Positions 52,227 through 60,148 of a DNA stretch of 64,000 bases are shown one piece after another. The stretch is from Gemmatales bacterium (GTDB lineage Bacteria > Planctomycetota > Planctomycetia > Gemmatales > HRBIN36). The position numbers were made by a program, and so were the translations under genes. Each line of letters opens with the position of its first letter. Position 1 is the first letter of the stretch. The stretch lies in assembly GCA_025060195.1 (NCBI GenBank), contig JANXCQ010000003.1, positions 126,722 through 190,721 on the forward strand, in the 5' to 3' direction. A model generated the notes under the pieces. It did not search any database. It was not told the origin of the DNA and saw nothing but the letters and a program-made list of their open reading frames with translations.

Positions 52227-53081
52227 TCAGATTTTATCCCAAGCGATCTGGCAAGCATCGAAGATCGGTCCATCGAGGCAAACGCGGGCGTAATCCCAAC
52301 CGTCCAAACTGCGCACTGGGGTCACACAACTGTAACAGATGCCTGTGCCGCAAGCCATCGGCGATTCTAAGGATACATGACAGGGTACTTGCCAATCCTG
52401 GGCTAATTTTGCGACCGCGCGAAGCATGGGCATCGGCCCGCACGCCACCCAGTAATCGCCCCGCTGAGGGCGGGGTAACTCGGCCAATAGATCAGTAACA
52501 AGTCCGGCGTATCCCGCACTGCCGTCTTCGGTACAGATGTGTACGACCACGCCGAGCCGCTGGAAGTCTTCAACGCTTGCCAACAAATCTGCCGTTCGCG
52601 TTCCATACACCAGCCGCACTTGCTCGCATTCGCGCCGAGCTGGCTGGTTGGAATAGCCGACCAAGCCTAAGGCACGTTGGGCCAAGGCGAGGAAAGGCGT
52701 TTGTCCGATCCCGCCAGCAATAAGCACCAGTTCGCGCACCCCGTCGTAACGCGGGAACGGTTTGCCCAGCGGTCCCCAGACACTGAGGCGATCCCCCGGA
52801 CGAAGCCGCTCGAGCAGGCGGGTCATTTTCCCGACTACGTAATAGCCTATGTCGATCGCATGGGGTTGGCCATGCTCGTCCCGCACTGTGTCCATGAGTG
52901 CAAAGGCGCGGCCCAACAGCGGATCGAGCCGATCGGGAAATCGGAGCATAACAAACTGACCCGGCGCGATGGCACGAGCCAATTCACTGCTAGCCAACCG
53001 CAACCGATAGGTGCCTCGTGCCAATGCCACATTTTCCAGCGCGGTTACCGTACCATGAAAAAAGCGAGGGGGAGTAGTCAT
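52227..53081 (-). CDS. pyrK: Dihydroorotate dehydrogenase electron-transfer subunit
   Basis: A 284-residue iron-sulfur flavoprotein subunit that passes electrons from PyrD type-1B to NAD+. The FAD-binding strand starts APGQFVMLRFPDRLDPLLGR (39-58), with the RAF motif shortly after, and the NAD-binding part contains LVLIAGGIGQTPFLALA. The [2Fe-2S] ligands are C244, C249, C252 and C268 (CGTGICYSC and ARVCLDGP), as in PyrK. The pyrD partner is not in the window. A closely related family is the ferredoxin-NADP reductase-like SudB/HydG, but the CLDGP ending favours PyrK. It overlaps rluB by 4 nt (stop/start), so the two are coupled. Confidence 0.9.
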   Translation of the reverse strand: MTTPPRFFHGTVTALENVALARGTYRLRLASSELARAIAPGQFVMLRFPDRLDPLLGRAFALMDTVRDEHGQPHAIDIGYYVVGKMTRLLERLRPGDRLSVWGPLGKPFPRYDGVRELVLIAGGIGQTPFLALAQRALGLVGYSNQPARRECEQVRLVYGTRTADLLASVEDFQRLGVVVHICTEDGSAGYAGLVTDLLAELPRPQRGDYWVACGPMPMLRAVAKLAQDWQVPCHVSLESPMACGTGICYSCVTPVRSLDGWDYARVCLDGPIFDACQIAWDKI

Positions 53082-53869
53082 GGTTTGGCGCTGTCTCCTG
53101 GCTGTTTCTTGGGGAGCGCCGAAGGAGGCCGGCGCGGCCGTGACCTGGGTGAATCGGGTTGGGCAAAGGCCACGCTTTTTAAAGCCGCCACCTCTTTCGC
53201 CGTGAGGGGCCGAGAACGTCCTTTTTTTAATCGTCCCAGGGAAATAGGTCCTATGGCGATGCGTTTTAGATGCATGACTTTATGGCCGAGTTTCGCCAAC
53301 ATCCGTCGGATCTCACGGTTTTTCCCCTCGGCCAAAGTAATCTCCAAAAATGTGCTTTTCCCACGGGTGCCTAAACGCCGAACTCGCTTAGCTCGCATCT
53401 TCCCATCGCTAGTCCACACACCTTGTTCCAGTTCCTGCAAAATCTCCGCCGAGGGCCATCCCGCAACCTGAACAACATAAGTCTTCTCTACACCAAACTT
53501 CGGGTGAGTTAGGCGGTAGGCTAACTCACCGTCGTTCGTTAAAAGCATCAGCCCCTCACTTTCCTCATCCAATCGTCCCACCATAAAGACGCGTTCGGGG
53601 ACATGCAACAGTAAATCCACGACCTTAGGGCGATTTTGCTGATCATAAGTCGTGGATAGGTACCCCGGAGGCTTATTGACGATCCAATACACATAGCGCT
53701 GCGGTCGGACCAGTTCGCCATCAAGTCGGACCTCTTGCCCGGGGGCAACACGGAAAGTTAAGTCGCGCACTATTTGGCCGTCTACACTGACTCGGCCCGC
53801 TCGGACTAAAGCTTCGACGTGCCGACGCGAGCCTAGCCCAGCTAGGGCCAAATAACGGTTAATTCGCAT
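53078..53869 (-). CDS. rluB: Ribosomal large-subunit pseudouridine synthase (RluB/RsuA family)
   Basis: A 263-residue protein when started at the ATG giving MRINRYLALAGLG; longer starts at 53887 and 53932 are possible. The S4 domain spans residues 1-48 (GSRRHVEALVRAGRVSVDG), and the catalytic motif GRLDEESEGL (98-107) holds the essential aspartate D101. The following DGELAYRLTHPKFGVEKTY block matches RluB/RsuA enzymes that modify 23S or 16S rRNA. The C-terminus is an R/K/P-rich tail. Its stop codon overlaps the pyrK start by 4 nt. The RluB assignment over RsuA or RluE is based on overall similarity and should be considered probable. Confidence 0.88.
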   Translation of the reverse strand: MRINRYLALAGLGSRRHVEALVRAGRVSVDGQIVRDLTFRVAPGQEVRLDGELVRPQRYVYWIVNKPPGYLSTTYDQQNRPKVVDLLLHVPERVFMVGRLDEESEGLMLLTNDGELAYRLTHPKFGVEKTYVVQVAGWPSAEILQELEQGVWTSDGKMRAKRVRRLGTRGKSTFLEITLAEGKNREIRRMLAKLGHKVMHLKRIAIGPISLGRLKKGRSRPLTAKEVAALKSVAFAQPDSPRSRPRRPPSALPKKQPGDSAKP

Positions 53870-54246
53870 GGTCTCTTTCGACTCCATAGCGTTGGCTATC
53901 TTAGAAATTCCTCGTGATGAATGTGCCGGCAACGCCAGCCACTAGCGTCTAGCTCTTCCTTGCAAATCCTATCCAGCGTGAGCTAGAAGGTGATTTTACC
54001 AGGTGCGTTTATTAGTTTGCGCGAAACACCCTATAACGGCCAGCAGCGGAAATATTCGCGCCAACAGACGTTTCCGACAAACCGGGGCTCGCTGCTAGGC
54101 ATTCTACGAGGGCAGAAGTTTTCCTGAAACTCCATCCGGCGTATCATATAGACGCGTACCAACCAGGGAATCACCGCCCGCGCATGATGCATTTTGTGTT
54201 AAAATGCGCAGGTGAAGAGCAAACGGTAGGAGCTGGAGCCGAGACA
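53870..54246. other. Intergenic region between rluB and the DUF6800 gene
   Basis: No gene is supported. The alternative rluB starts (53887 and 53932) reach into it, and the plus-strand frame that starts at 54184 runs through to the DUF6800 gene, whose true start is placed at 54247. No strong inverted repeat or promoter was picked out. Confidence 0.5.
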
Positions 54247-54468
54247 ATGGCGTACGTAGAGAGGAAAAACGAACTGAAACGGCGTCGGCATCGCCGCTGG
54301 AAAATTCGGAAGCTGCGTGCGAAGCTCTTGCAATGCCAGGACCCGCAAGAGGCTGAGGCCATTTTGCAAAAGATCAAAAAACTCAGTCCTCTGTATCCGC
54401 TAGACTGGCTGCGTCAACAATTGCCTGCGCACTTACAGCGCGGGACCTCTTCTCAGGGTACGCCATAA
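54247..54468 (+). CDS. DUF6800-type small basic protein
   Basis: A 73-residue protein from the ATG giving MAYVERKNELKRRRHRR; the upstream 21 codons of a longer frame are not conserved-looking. It is strongly basic in the first half (KRRRHRRWKIRKLRAKLL) and ends with a helix-like QDPQEAEAILQKIKKLSP. This pattern matches a short planctomycete family (DUF6800) of unknown role; similar sizes and the RRRxRR-xKxxKLRxKL region are typical. The charge suggests nucleic acid or ribosome binding, but that is inference. A strong intrinsic terminator lies just after the stop, so it is a monocistronic unit. Confidence 0.7.
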   Translation: MAYVERKNELKRRRHRRWKIRKLRAKLLQCQDPQEAEAILQKIKKLSPLYPLDWLRQQLPAHLQRGTSSQGTP

Positions 54469-54501
54469 GAACGGCGTTTAGGTTACATGACCGCCGATGT
54501 A

Positions 54502-54520
54502 GCCTGCACGGCAGGTTTTT
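54502..54520 (+). terminator. Intrinsic terminator of the DUF6800 gene
   Basis: CCTGC (54503-54507) pairs with GCAGG (54511-54515) around a 3-nt loop, with a G-U pair at the base, followed immediately by a run of five T. It begins 34 nt after the stop codon on the plus strand. This is the clearest rho-independent terminator in the window. Confidence 0.7.
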
Positions 54521-54625
54521 CAAGTTTGGGCGGTGCGTAACGTTCCGCATGAATCGCTCTTTACTGTCTTGTTGGGGTAGGCATACTATTTCGTCTTTGA
54601 GACTAGACAACAAGGAGCAGAGAAG

Positions 54626-55114
54626 ATGGCTCAACTGACCCATTCCTCTGCCGAATGGGTGTGTAGTGAGAGCGATGGATGCTCACCCGAATTTGTCGGA
54701 ACGGGGCTAGTTCCGCATGGCTTTATTGTGCTGCGACTGCGCGCGTTAGATGGCAGCCGCACCCTCGAAATTCACCAACCCCAAGCAATAATAGGCCGGC
54801 ATTCTCAGGCGGATATTCGCATTATCTCTCCTGAAGTCAGCCGACACCATTGCCGTTTGGTATTTGATTCCGGGCAATGGTATGTTGAAGACTTAGGCAG
54901 CCTGAACGGTACTTACGTGAACGATGCTCCGATAGAGCGGTCGGTGCTGCTTCCCGGCGCAGTTTTGCGCATAGCTAACCACGCCTTCCGCGTGGATTGG
55001 CCACATCTTGATTCCACGGTCGAGTGCCCACAGAACGCCTCAGAAAATTGGGACGCTCGCGAGGAGCGAGCCCGCCAGATCTTGGCCAGCATTGCCCAAC
55101 AACTGCCGGAGTAA
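54626..55114 (+). CDS. FHA domain protein
   Basis: A 162-residue protein. After a short variable head, an FHA domain occupies about residues 45-125: AIIGRHSQADIRI, EVSRHHCRLVF, DLGSLNGTYVN and RIANHAFRVDW, with the conserved SRxH core and the GxxNGTxxN strand. The last thirty residues form a charged helix (REERARQILASIAQQLPE). It would bind phosphothreonine peptides, probably in regulated assembly or signalling. An AGGAGC ribosome-binding site lies before the ATG. A decayed second copy of this gene lies 0.9 kb downstream, with an unrelated minus-strand gene between them. The kinase that would generate its ligand is unknown. Confidence 0.87.
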   Translation: MAQLTHSSAEWVCSESDGCSPEFVGTGLVPHGFIVLRLRALDGSRTLEIHQPQAIIGRHSQADIRIISPEVSRHHCRLVFDSGQWYVEDLGSLNGTYVNDAPIERSVLLPGAVLRIANHAFRVDWPHLDSTVECPQNASENWDAREERARQILASIAQQLPE

Positions 55115-55204
55115 GACTAACTTGTTTCGAGGTTAGTTAACTAGCCTAGGCACCGCCTCAGACAGCAAATCTGCCGGGGTTACAAGCAGGTAACGACTGC
55201 AATG

Positions 55205-55864
55205 TCAATGCTGGTCGGGTGTGTCAGGTTCAGCACGGAGGCGATACTGCCGAACCAACTCGGTAAGACGGGGCAAAAGGTCGGAATGCCCTCGAACACG
55301 CAGAACATAACGAGGCACCTGATGTTCGCTAACCATTGCCATAAACGGCTCACCCCAGAAGCTGATAAGTGCTTCTGTCTGGCCGGCCTCTCCGACCTCC
55401 GTGAGAATAAAGGAAATAGCCTGTTTGTCTGGCAACCAGCGAATGTCCCGAAGTTTACCCCCCTGCGGGTGGCTCCGAATTCGTGGCCCGAGCCAGGTGC
55501 GCCAGCCTTCGCGTTCTCCTGTGGAAAGCAGGAATTGCAGGGCCGTGACCTGCGGGTTTTGTAAGGCAGAGCCGATCAACAGCTCGAAGATCTCGTCGCG
55601 GCGAAACATCAGACAGCACATGTTGAACCACACCATTTCTCCTCGCGCCTCGCGGACAAATCGTTCACATTCCCGCCTGAGTTTCTCGGGACCGATGAGA
55701 AGCACTTCCGGGGGCGTCAGTCCCGCCTGGATTTCCTGCACGGCATCCTTGACCCGCGTCAGAGTAGCGTCCATGGTTTCGACCTGATGCTCGCTACGCA
55801 AACTACGAAGCAACAGGAAAGCCAAGAGCTTTAGGGCAGCGGCTAATAAAATGCTGGCCTCCAT
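55205..55864 (-). CDS. Membrane-anchored protein of unknown function
   Basis: A 219-residue protein from the ATG giving MEASILLAAALKLLAFLLL; a longer frame reaches 55924. One N-terminal membrane helix is followed by a short coiled-coil-like segment (DATLTRVKDAVQEIQAG) and a soluble domain with an alpha/beta pattern. That domain contains EVLLIGPEKLRRECERFVRE, EMVWFNMCCLMFRRDEIFELL and HQVPRYVLRVRGH. These resemble, only loosely, the phospholipase D-like fold regions used in sensors of membrane state; no HxK motif is present, so catalysis is not claimed. The protein lies between an intact FHA gene and its pseudogene copy, on the opposite strand. Confidence 0.6.
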   Translation of the reverse strand: MEASILLAAALKLLAFLLLRSLRSEHQVETMDATLTRVKDAVQEIQAGLTPPEVLLIGPEKLRRECERFVREARGEMVWFNMCCLMFRRDEIFELLIGSALQNPQVTALQFLLSTGEREGWRTWLGPRIRSHPQGGKLRDIRWLPDKQAISFILTEVGEAGQTEALISFWGEPFMAMVSEHQVPRYVLRVRGHSDLLPRLTELVRQYRLRAEPDTPDQH

Positions 55865-56016
55865 TATGGTGCAGCGCATGCGAGATAAGACCGATGACTG
55901 CGGCAATAGCGCTGCCGATGACATCCCATTCGATTTGGAGCTAAGGTCGCATGGCCAGTTTTCGACGAGGGCAGGGTCCGCTGGACGACTTTGTCATTGT
56001 GTAAGTGGGCTTGATT

Positions 56017-56414
56017 GCTCCATGGCTGCGGGCCACCGATGCTGCCCGGATTCTTGAAACTTACCATCTAGAAACAGTCATAAGGCGCCATCTCTAAGTC
56101 AACTCGTCTGGCTGCCGCGGAAGTGAGCCGACATCATTGCCGCTTCGTCTTCGAGTCCGGCCAATGGTACGCCGAAGACTTAGGCAGCCCGAACGGGACT
56201 TACGTCAACGAAGAACCAGTGCAGCGGGCGGCGCTGCAGCCCGGAGCGATCCTGCGAGTGGCCAGTCAGACTTTTCTGGTAGATTGGCGCCAACTGGATT
56301 CGAACGGTGGATTGTCCCCAGCCTGAGGCGGAGCAGTGTTACAGGACCAACGCGCGGGCACAGCAGATTCTTGCCAGTATCGCCGAACAATTGCCCGATT
56401 CGAGGAATTCGTAA
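56017..56414 (+). pseudogene. Decayed second copy of the FHA gene
   Basis: Translation in three different frames recovers the order of the intact FHA protein at 54626: LRATDAARILE (compare LRALDGSRTLE), then VIRRHL followed by a TAA stop at 56095-56097, then a frameshift into VSRHHCRFVFESGQWYAEDL, GSPNGTYVNEEP and ILRVASQTFLVDW, a TGA stop at 56324-56326, and finally a third frame with QQILASIAEQLPD. The copy therefore has at least one in-frame stop and two frameshifts. The middle frame (56123-56326) could still be read as a 67-codon peptide but has no start-proximal ribosome-binding site of note. Confidence 0.82.
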
Positions 56415-56423
56415 CTAGCCGCC

Positions 56424-57725
56424 TCAGCGTAGAGAATAAAACACCAAACCGCTTAGCAATTTCGGATAAAAATAGGTGCTTTTGGGGGGCATCCGTTCAT
56501 GGTGTTGCGTAATCGCGACTAGATGGGCCATGCTGACCGGCGGTACTAAGGCTACGAAATCGCTAATATGTCGAGCCAAGGCTTGTACCGCCTGGGTGGC
56601 CTGGTGGACATAGGTCACTTGCCAGGTATCGGGCTGATAATTGCGCAAACAGTCCCGTAACACCAGTTCGTGCAACACACTGACCGCCAGGCTCCGCCAA
56701 GCCTCACTTCGCTGAGGTAACAGTTCTGCCAGGCGTTGGGTTCGGCGTAACCGCGCCAGTATCCAACTACCATCGGCCAGACCAAAACCCAGAACACTCT
56801 GGTCGGTGTCCGCCTCAATCAGTTCGCCCAATTCCAATCCAGCGGATTCTCCCTGGCCGTAGAGCTCCACCTCGAAGTGTTCGCCAAGTGCTGCTGTGAG
56901 CATTTCTGCTGACAGCGATTGGGCGCCGCGGAACAAGCGGTGCGTCGGCAAGATGAGCAAGCCTGGATCGCTCATACCCACTAAGCCCATCAGCACATAA
57001 TTGGCCGGGGCCGAGTCACTATTCACAACGCCAGCTTGGCGTAATTCCTCGAGATACCGTAAGGCCGTTTCATAGCGGTGGTGGCCATCGGCGATATAGA
57101 GCGGACGCGGATAGAGCCACCGTTGCACTTCATTGATTACGTGGGGTTCAATAACGCGCCAGAGCCGATGAATGACTCCCTGGTCATCTTGGACCTGCAA
57201 AGGGGGCCAACGTTCCACGGACTCGTCTAACAGGCGTTGTGCGGTACCGGCTTCGTCGGGATATAAGCCAAAAAGCGGACAAAAATTCGCAGCCGTGGCC
57301 CGCAATAAGCGTAATCGATCTTCCTTGGGGCCGGGTAACGTTTCTTCATGAGGGTAAACCTTACCCCGGCCAAACGGCTCTAAACGCACCACGGCCAGGA
57401 TCGCTCGGCGTACGTAAGTTTGACCTTTCCAAGAAAACTCCTGATGATAGACGTAAAGAGCCGGTTCCGAATCCTGCCGTAGGATTCCCTCGCGTTGCCA
57501 GTCGCGCCAGAACGCCGCAGCCCGGGTGTAGCGATTATTCTGGTCGTCGTCAGTTGGTTCGATGCGGTTCAGGATGAGCCGCACGACGTTGTAAGGATGG
57601 CGCTCATAGAGTCGCTGCTGGAGTGCTTCGTCAATCACGTCGTAGGGCGGAGCGGTTACCTCGCTCAGGATGCCGACATGTCCCAAATCATAACGCCAAG
57701 CGCGAAAAGGCTGGATTTCGGGCAT
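56424..57725 (-). CDS. DUF1015 family protein
   Basis: A 433-residue protein. The characteristic opening is PFRAWRYD followed by TAPPYDVID, and later blocks include RHPYNVVRLILN, VYPHEETLPGPKEDRLRLL, YIADGHHRYETALRY and LPTHRLF. The ADGHHRYE motif and the PHE..P pattern are diagnostic of DUF1015, a conserved protein that lies in various metabolic contexts (often near serA) and whose biochemical function is not established. The start codon directly abuts the fusA stop codon with no gap, so it is almost surely translated from the same message. No membrane segments are seen. Confidence 0.88.
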   Translation of the reverse strand: MPEIQPFRAWRYDLGHVGILSEVTAPPYDVIDEALQQRLYERHPYNVVRLILNRIEPTDDDQNNRYTRAAAFWRDWQREGILRQDSEPALYVYHQEFSWKGQTYVRRAILAVVRLEPFGRGKVYPHEETLPGPKEDRLRLLRATAANFCPLFGLYPDEAGTAQRLLDESVERWPPLQVQDDQGVIHRLWRVIEPHVINEVQRWLYPRPLYIADGHHRYETALRYLEELRQAGVVNSDSAPANYVLMGLVGMSDPGLLILPTHRLFRGAQSLSAEMLTAALGEHFEVELYGQGESAGLELGELIEADTDQSVLGFGLADGSWILARLRRTQRLAELLPQRSEAWRSLAVSVLHELVLRDCLRNYQPDTWQVTYVHQATQAVQALARHISDFVALVPPVSMAHLVAITQHHERMPPKSTYFYPKLLSGLVFYSLR

Positions 57726-59873
57726 TCAGAAGCCACCTCCATGGGATTCGATGTCCAGGCCGAGAAGTTGGCGGAGCACTTCGGGCGGCGCGGGAGCATA
57801 GCGATACGGCTCCATCGTGTAGGAGGCGCGTCCTTGAGTCAAGCTGCGCACGGCATCGGCATAATCGAACATCCGCGCCAAAGGCACTAACGCCTCAATT
57901 ACTCGCAAGTTGCCCCGCACCTGAATTTCCTGAATCTCGGCCCGCCGCGCATTCAGATCGGCAGTTACTGGACCGAGATATTGTTCCGGCACGGCCACTT
58001 CCAGGCGCATGACCGGTTCCAACAAGACGACGTTGTTCTTCAGGGCTTTCGCCACGGCGTCGGCAGCTGCCACCTGGAACGCCACTTCATTCGAATCCGT
58101 GGGGTGGGTTTGCGCCGCAAGTAAGGTCACCTTGACGTCTATGACCGGATAACCGGTCTCGCCTGATTGCAAGGCGCCGCGGATGGCTTGTTCGATAGCA
58201 GCAACCCAGGGGGCTGGTAGAAGCTCGCTCGGCACTTGATTCACTATGGTAATCGGCTCTGTGCCGTGATATGGCTCGAACTGGGCCTCCAGACGGGCGA
58301 ACAAACCGTGCCCGGCCACTTGCCGGACACATTCTCCCCACACGCGCACGGGCTTGGCCAGTGTTTCCCGATAACTGACTCGTGGTTTACCGACGCGAAC
58401 CTTCAGACGAAAGTCTTCCCGAATGCGGTGGAGCTTGATTTCCAGGTGCAACACGCCCATGCCGTTCATCAGGGTCTGCCCGGTATCCTTATCGACACTC
58501 CAACGGAAGGTCGGGTCTTCACGGGCTAACAATGTGAGTATCTGTTCGAGGCGTTCTTTATCCGCCGACGATTCCGGCTCAATGGCCATACTCACCACCG
58601 TTTCCGCAAACTGGATTGACTCCAGCAGAATTGGGTGCTGCGGATCGCACAAGGTATCGCCGGTGATGGAAACTTTCGGCCCTGTAACTGCGACGATGTC
58701 GCCAGCATATGCCACTTCTAGCGGTTCCTTGTTCGCGGGGTCGGCGTGGACGTGGTATAGTTTGGTCAGAAACTCTCGCGCTTCCTTGCCAGGATTGAGC
58801 ACGCGGCTATTCGCTTTGACCGTACCTGAATAAATCCGCAGGTAAAACAATTCGCCGTGGGGATCGGCTTGAATCTTGAAGACGAGGGCCGCGAATGGCT
58901 CATCGGGGTCGGGTTTCCGCACTTCGACCTGGTTGCGTTTCTTCGGATGCACGCCCTGGACAGGCGGGCGATCCAACGGGCTGGGAAGATACCAACAGAT
59001 TCCATCCAACAAGGGCTGGATTCCGATGTGTTCGCGTCCCGAGCCACAAAACACGGGCTGGATTTCGTTCCGCAAAGTGCGTCGGCGAATCAGTTGTTGC
59101 ATGGCTTCGACGTCGAGAGGTCGGCCCTCGAGATACGCAGTAGTGATCCAATCCTGGTCATCGGCTTCCGTGAGCACATCAATCAGCCGCTCACGCCATC
59201 GTTCGGCAGTAGGTCGCAACGCTTCGGGGATTGCTTCCCGAACCACGATCTTGCCATCGGGTTGTTCGGGATTGCTATGGCGGAAATACAGCGCTTCCAT
59301 CGTCAGCAGGTCAATGACGCCGCGAAACGGCGTCGCACTCTCTTTGACCGAGCCGCTGCCGATGGGAATGGTCACAGGAACGGGCCGACCTTCCAGACGC
59401 TCGCGAATTTCCCGAAGCACGTTCTCGAAATCCGCCCCGACGATGTCCATTTTGTTGATAAACACTAGTCGCGGCACATTGTACTTGTTGGCCTGACGCC
59501 ACACAGTTTCCGACTGTGCTTCCACACCTTTCTGAGCATCGAAAACAACAATGCAACCGTCTAGGACACGCAGGGAGCGCTCGACCTCCGCAGTAAAATC
59601 CACGTGGCCCGGCGTATCAATCAAGTTCAGGATGCAATCGCGCCACCGGAACGGCACACAAGCGCTTTGGATGGTGATCCCTTTTTCCTTTTCCAACTCC
59701 ATCCAATCGGTATCAGTGGTACCCTCATCCACACTGCCGAGGCGATGAATCGCTCCCGAATAATAGAGCAAGTGTTCCGTCGTTGTAGTCTTGCCGGCGT
59801 CAATGTGGGCAATAATGCCAAGGTTGCGAAATTTGCTCAGGTCAGGTTTCGCCGCCGCAGCCATAATCCCCAT
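57726..59873 (-). CDS. fusA: Elongation factor G (spd/mitochondrial-like type)
   Basis: A 715-residue translational GTPase that drives translocation; the start MGIMAAAAKPDLS is preferred over a longer frame with no conserved extension. G1 is AHIDAGKTTTTE (22-33), switch I/II are GTTDTDWMELEKEKGITIQSA and DTPGHVDFT in pieces, and G4 is NKMD. The DWMELEKEKGITIQSA form, rather than MDWMEQEQERGITI, resembles mitochondrial EFG1 and the spirochaete/planctomycete/delta (spd) EF-G group. Domains II to V follow in the usual order (PVFCGSGREHIGIQPLLDG and the C-terminal ARRAEIQEI region). It is not near rpsL, rpsG or tuf, unlike a canonical str operon; DUF1015 follows directly. Confidence 0.93.
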   Translation of the reverse strand: MGIMAAAAKPDLSKFRNLGIIAHIDAGKTTTTEHLLYYSGAIHRLGSVDEGTTDTDWMELEKEKGITIQSACVPFRWRDCILNLIDTPGHVDFTAEVERSLRVLDGCIVVFDAQKGVEAQSETVWRQANKYNVPRLVFINKMDIVGADFENVLREIRERLEGRPVPVTIPIGSGSVKESATPFRGVIDLLTMEALYFRHSNPEQPDGKIVVREAIPEALRPTAERWRERLIDVLTEADDQDWITTAYLEGRPLDVEAMQQLIRRRTLRNEIQPVFCGSGREHIGIQPLLDGICWYLPSPLDRPPVQGVHPKKRNQVEVRKPDPDEPFAALVFKIQADPHGELFYLRIYSGTVKANSRVLNPGKEAREFLTKLYHVHADPANKEPLEVAYAGDIVAVTGPKVSITGDTLCDPQHPILLESIQFAETVVSMAIEPESSADKERLEQILTLLAREDPTFRWSVDKDTGQTLMNGMGVLHLEIKLHRIREDFRLKVRVGKPRVSYRETLAKPVRVWGECVRQVAGHGLFARLEAQFEPYHGTEPITIVNQVPSELLPAPWVAAIEQAIRGALQSGETGYPVIDVKVTLLAAQTHPTDSNEVAFQVAAADAVAKALKNNVVLLEPVMRLEVAVPEQYLGPVTADLNARRAEIQEIQVRGNLRVIEALVPLARMFDYADAVRSLTQGRASYTMEPYRYAPAPPEVLRQLLGLDIESHGGGF

Positions 59874-60148
59874 CCTGTGCTCGCCAAGAAAAATCCTACT
59901 CCAACCCCTAAGCGTATAAATCGTATGGCAACTTGCACGATTCGTCGTTGGCACGACGTTGTTTTATAATCGGTTGGCTTGGTATCTCGTTTCCATTAGC
60001 CGTCCTCAAGCTAAGATTGTTCTTTCCCCCCGCTAAACGGCCTGGCACCTTTCAATGGACGCGAATGAAACTCGCAGCATGCTGATAAACCTTTGCAAGC
60101 AGATATGGCCTGAGGCTTTTGCATTTGCCGGGACGGGTGCGGAATGCA

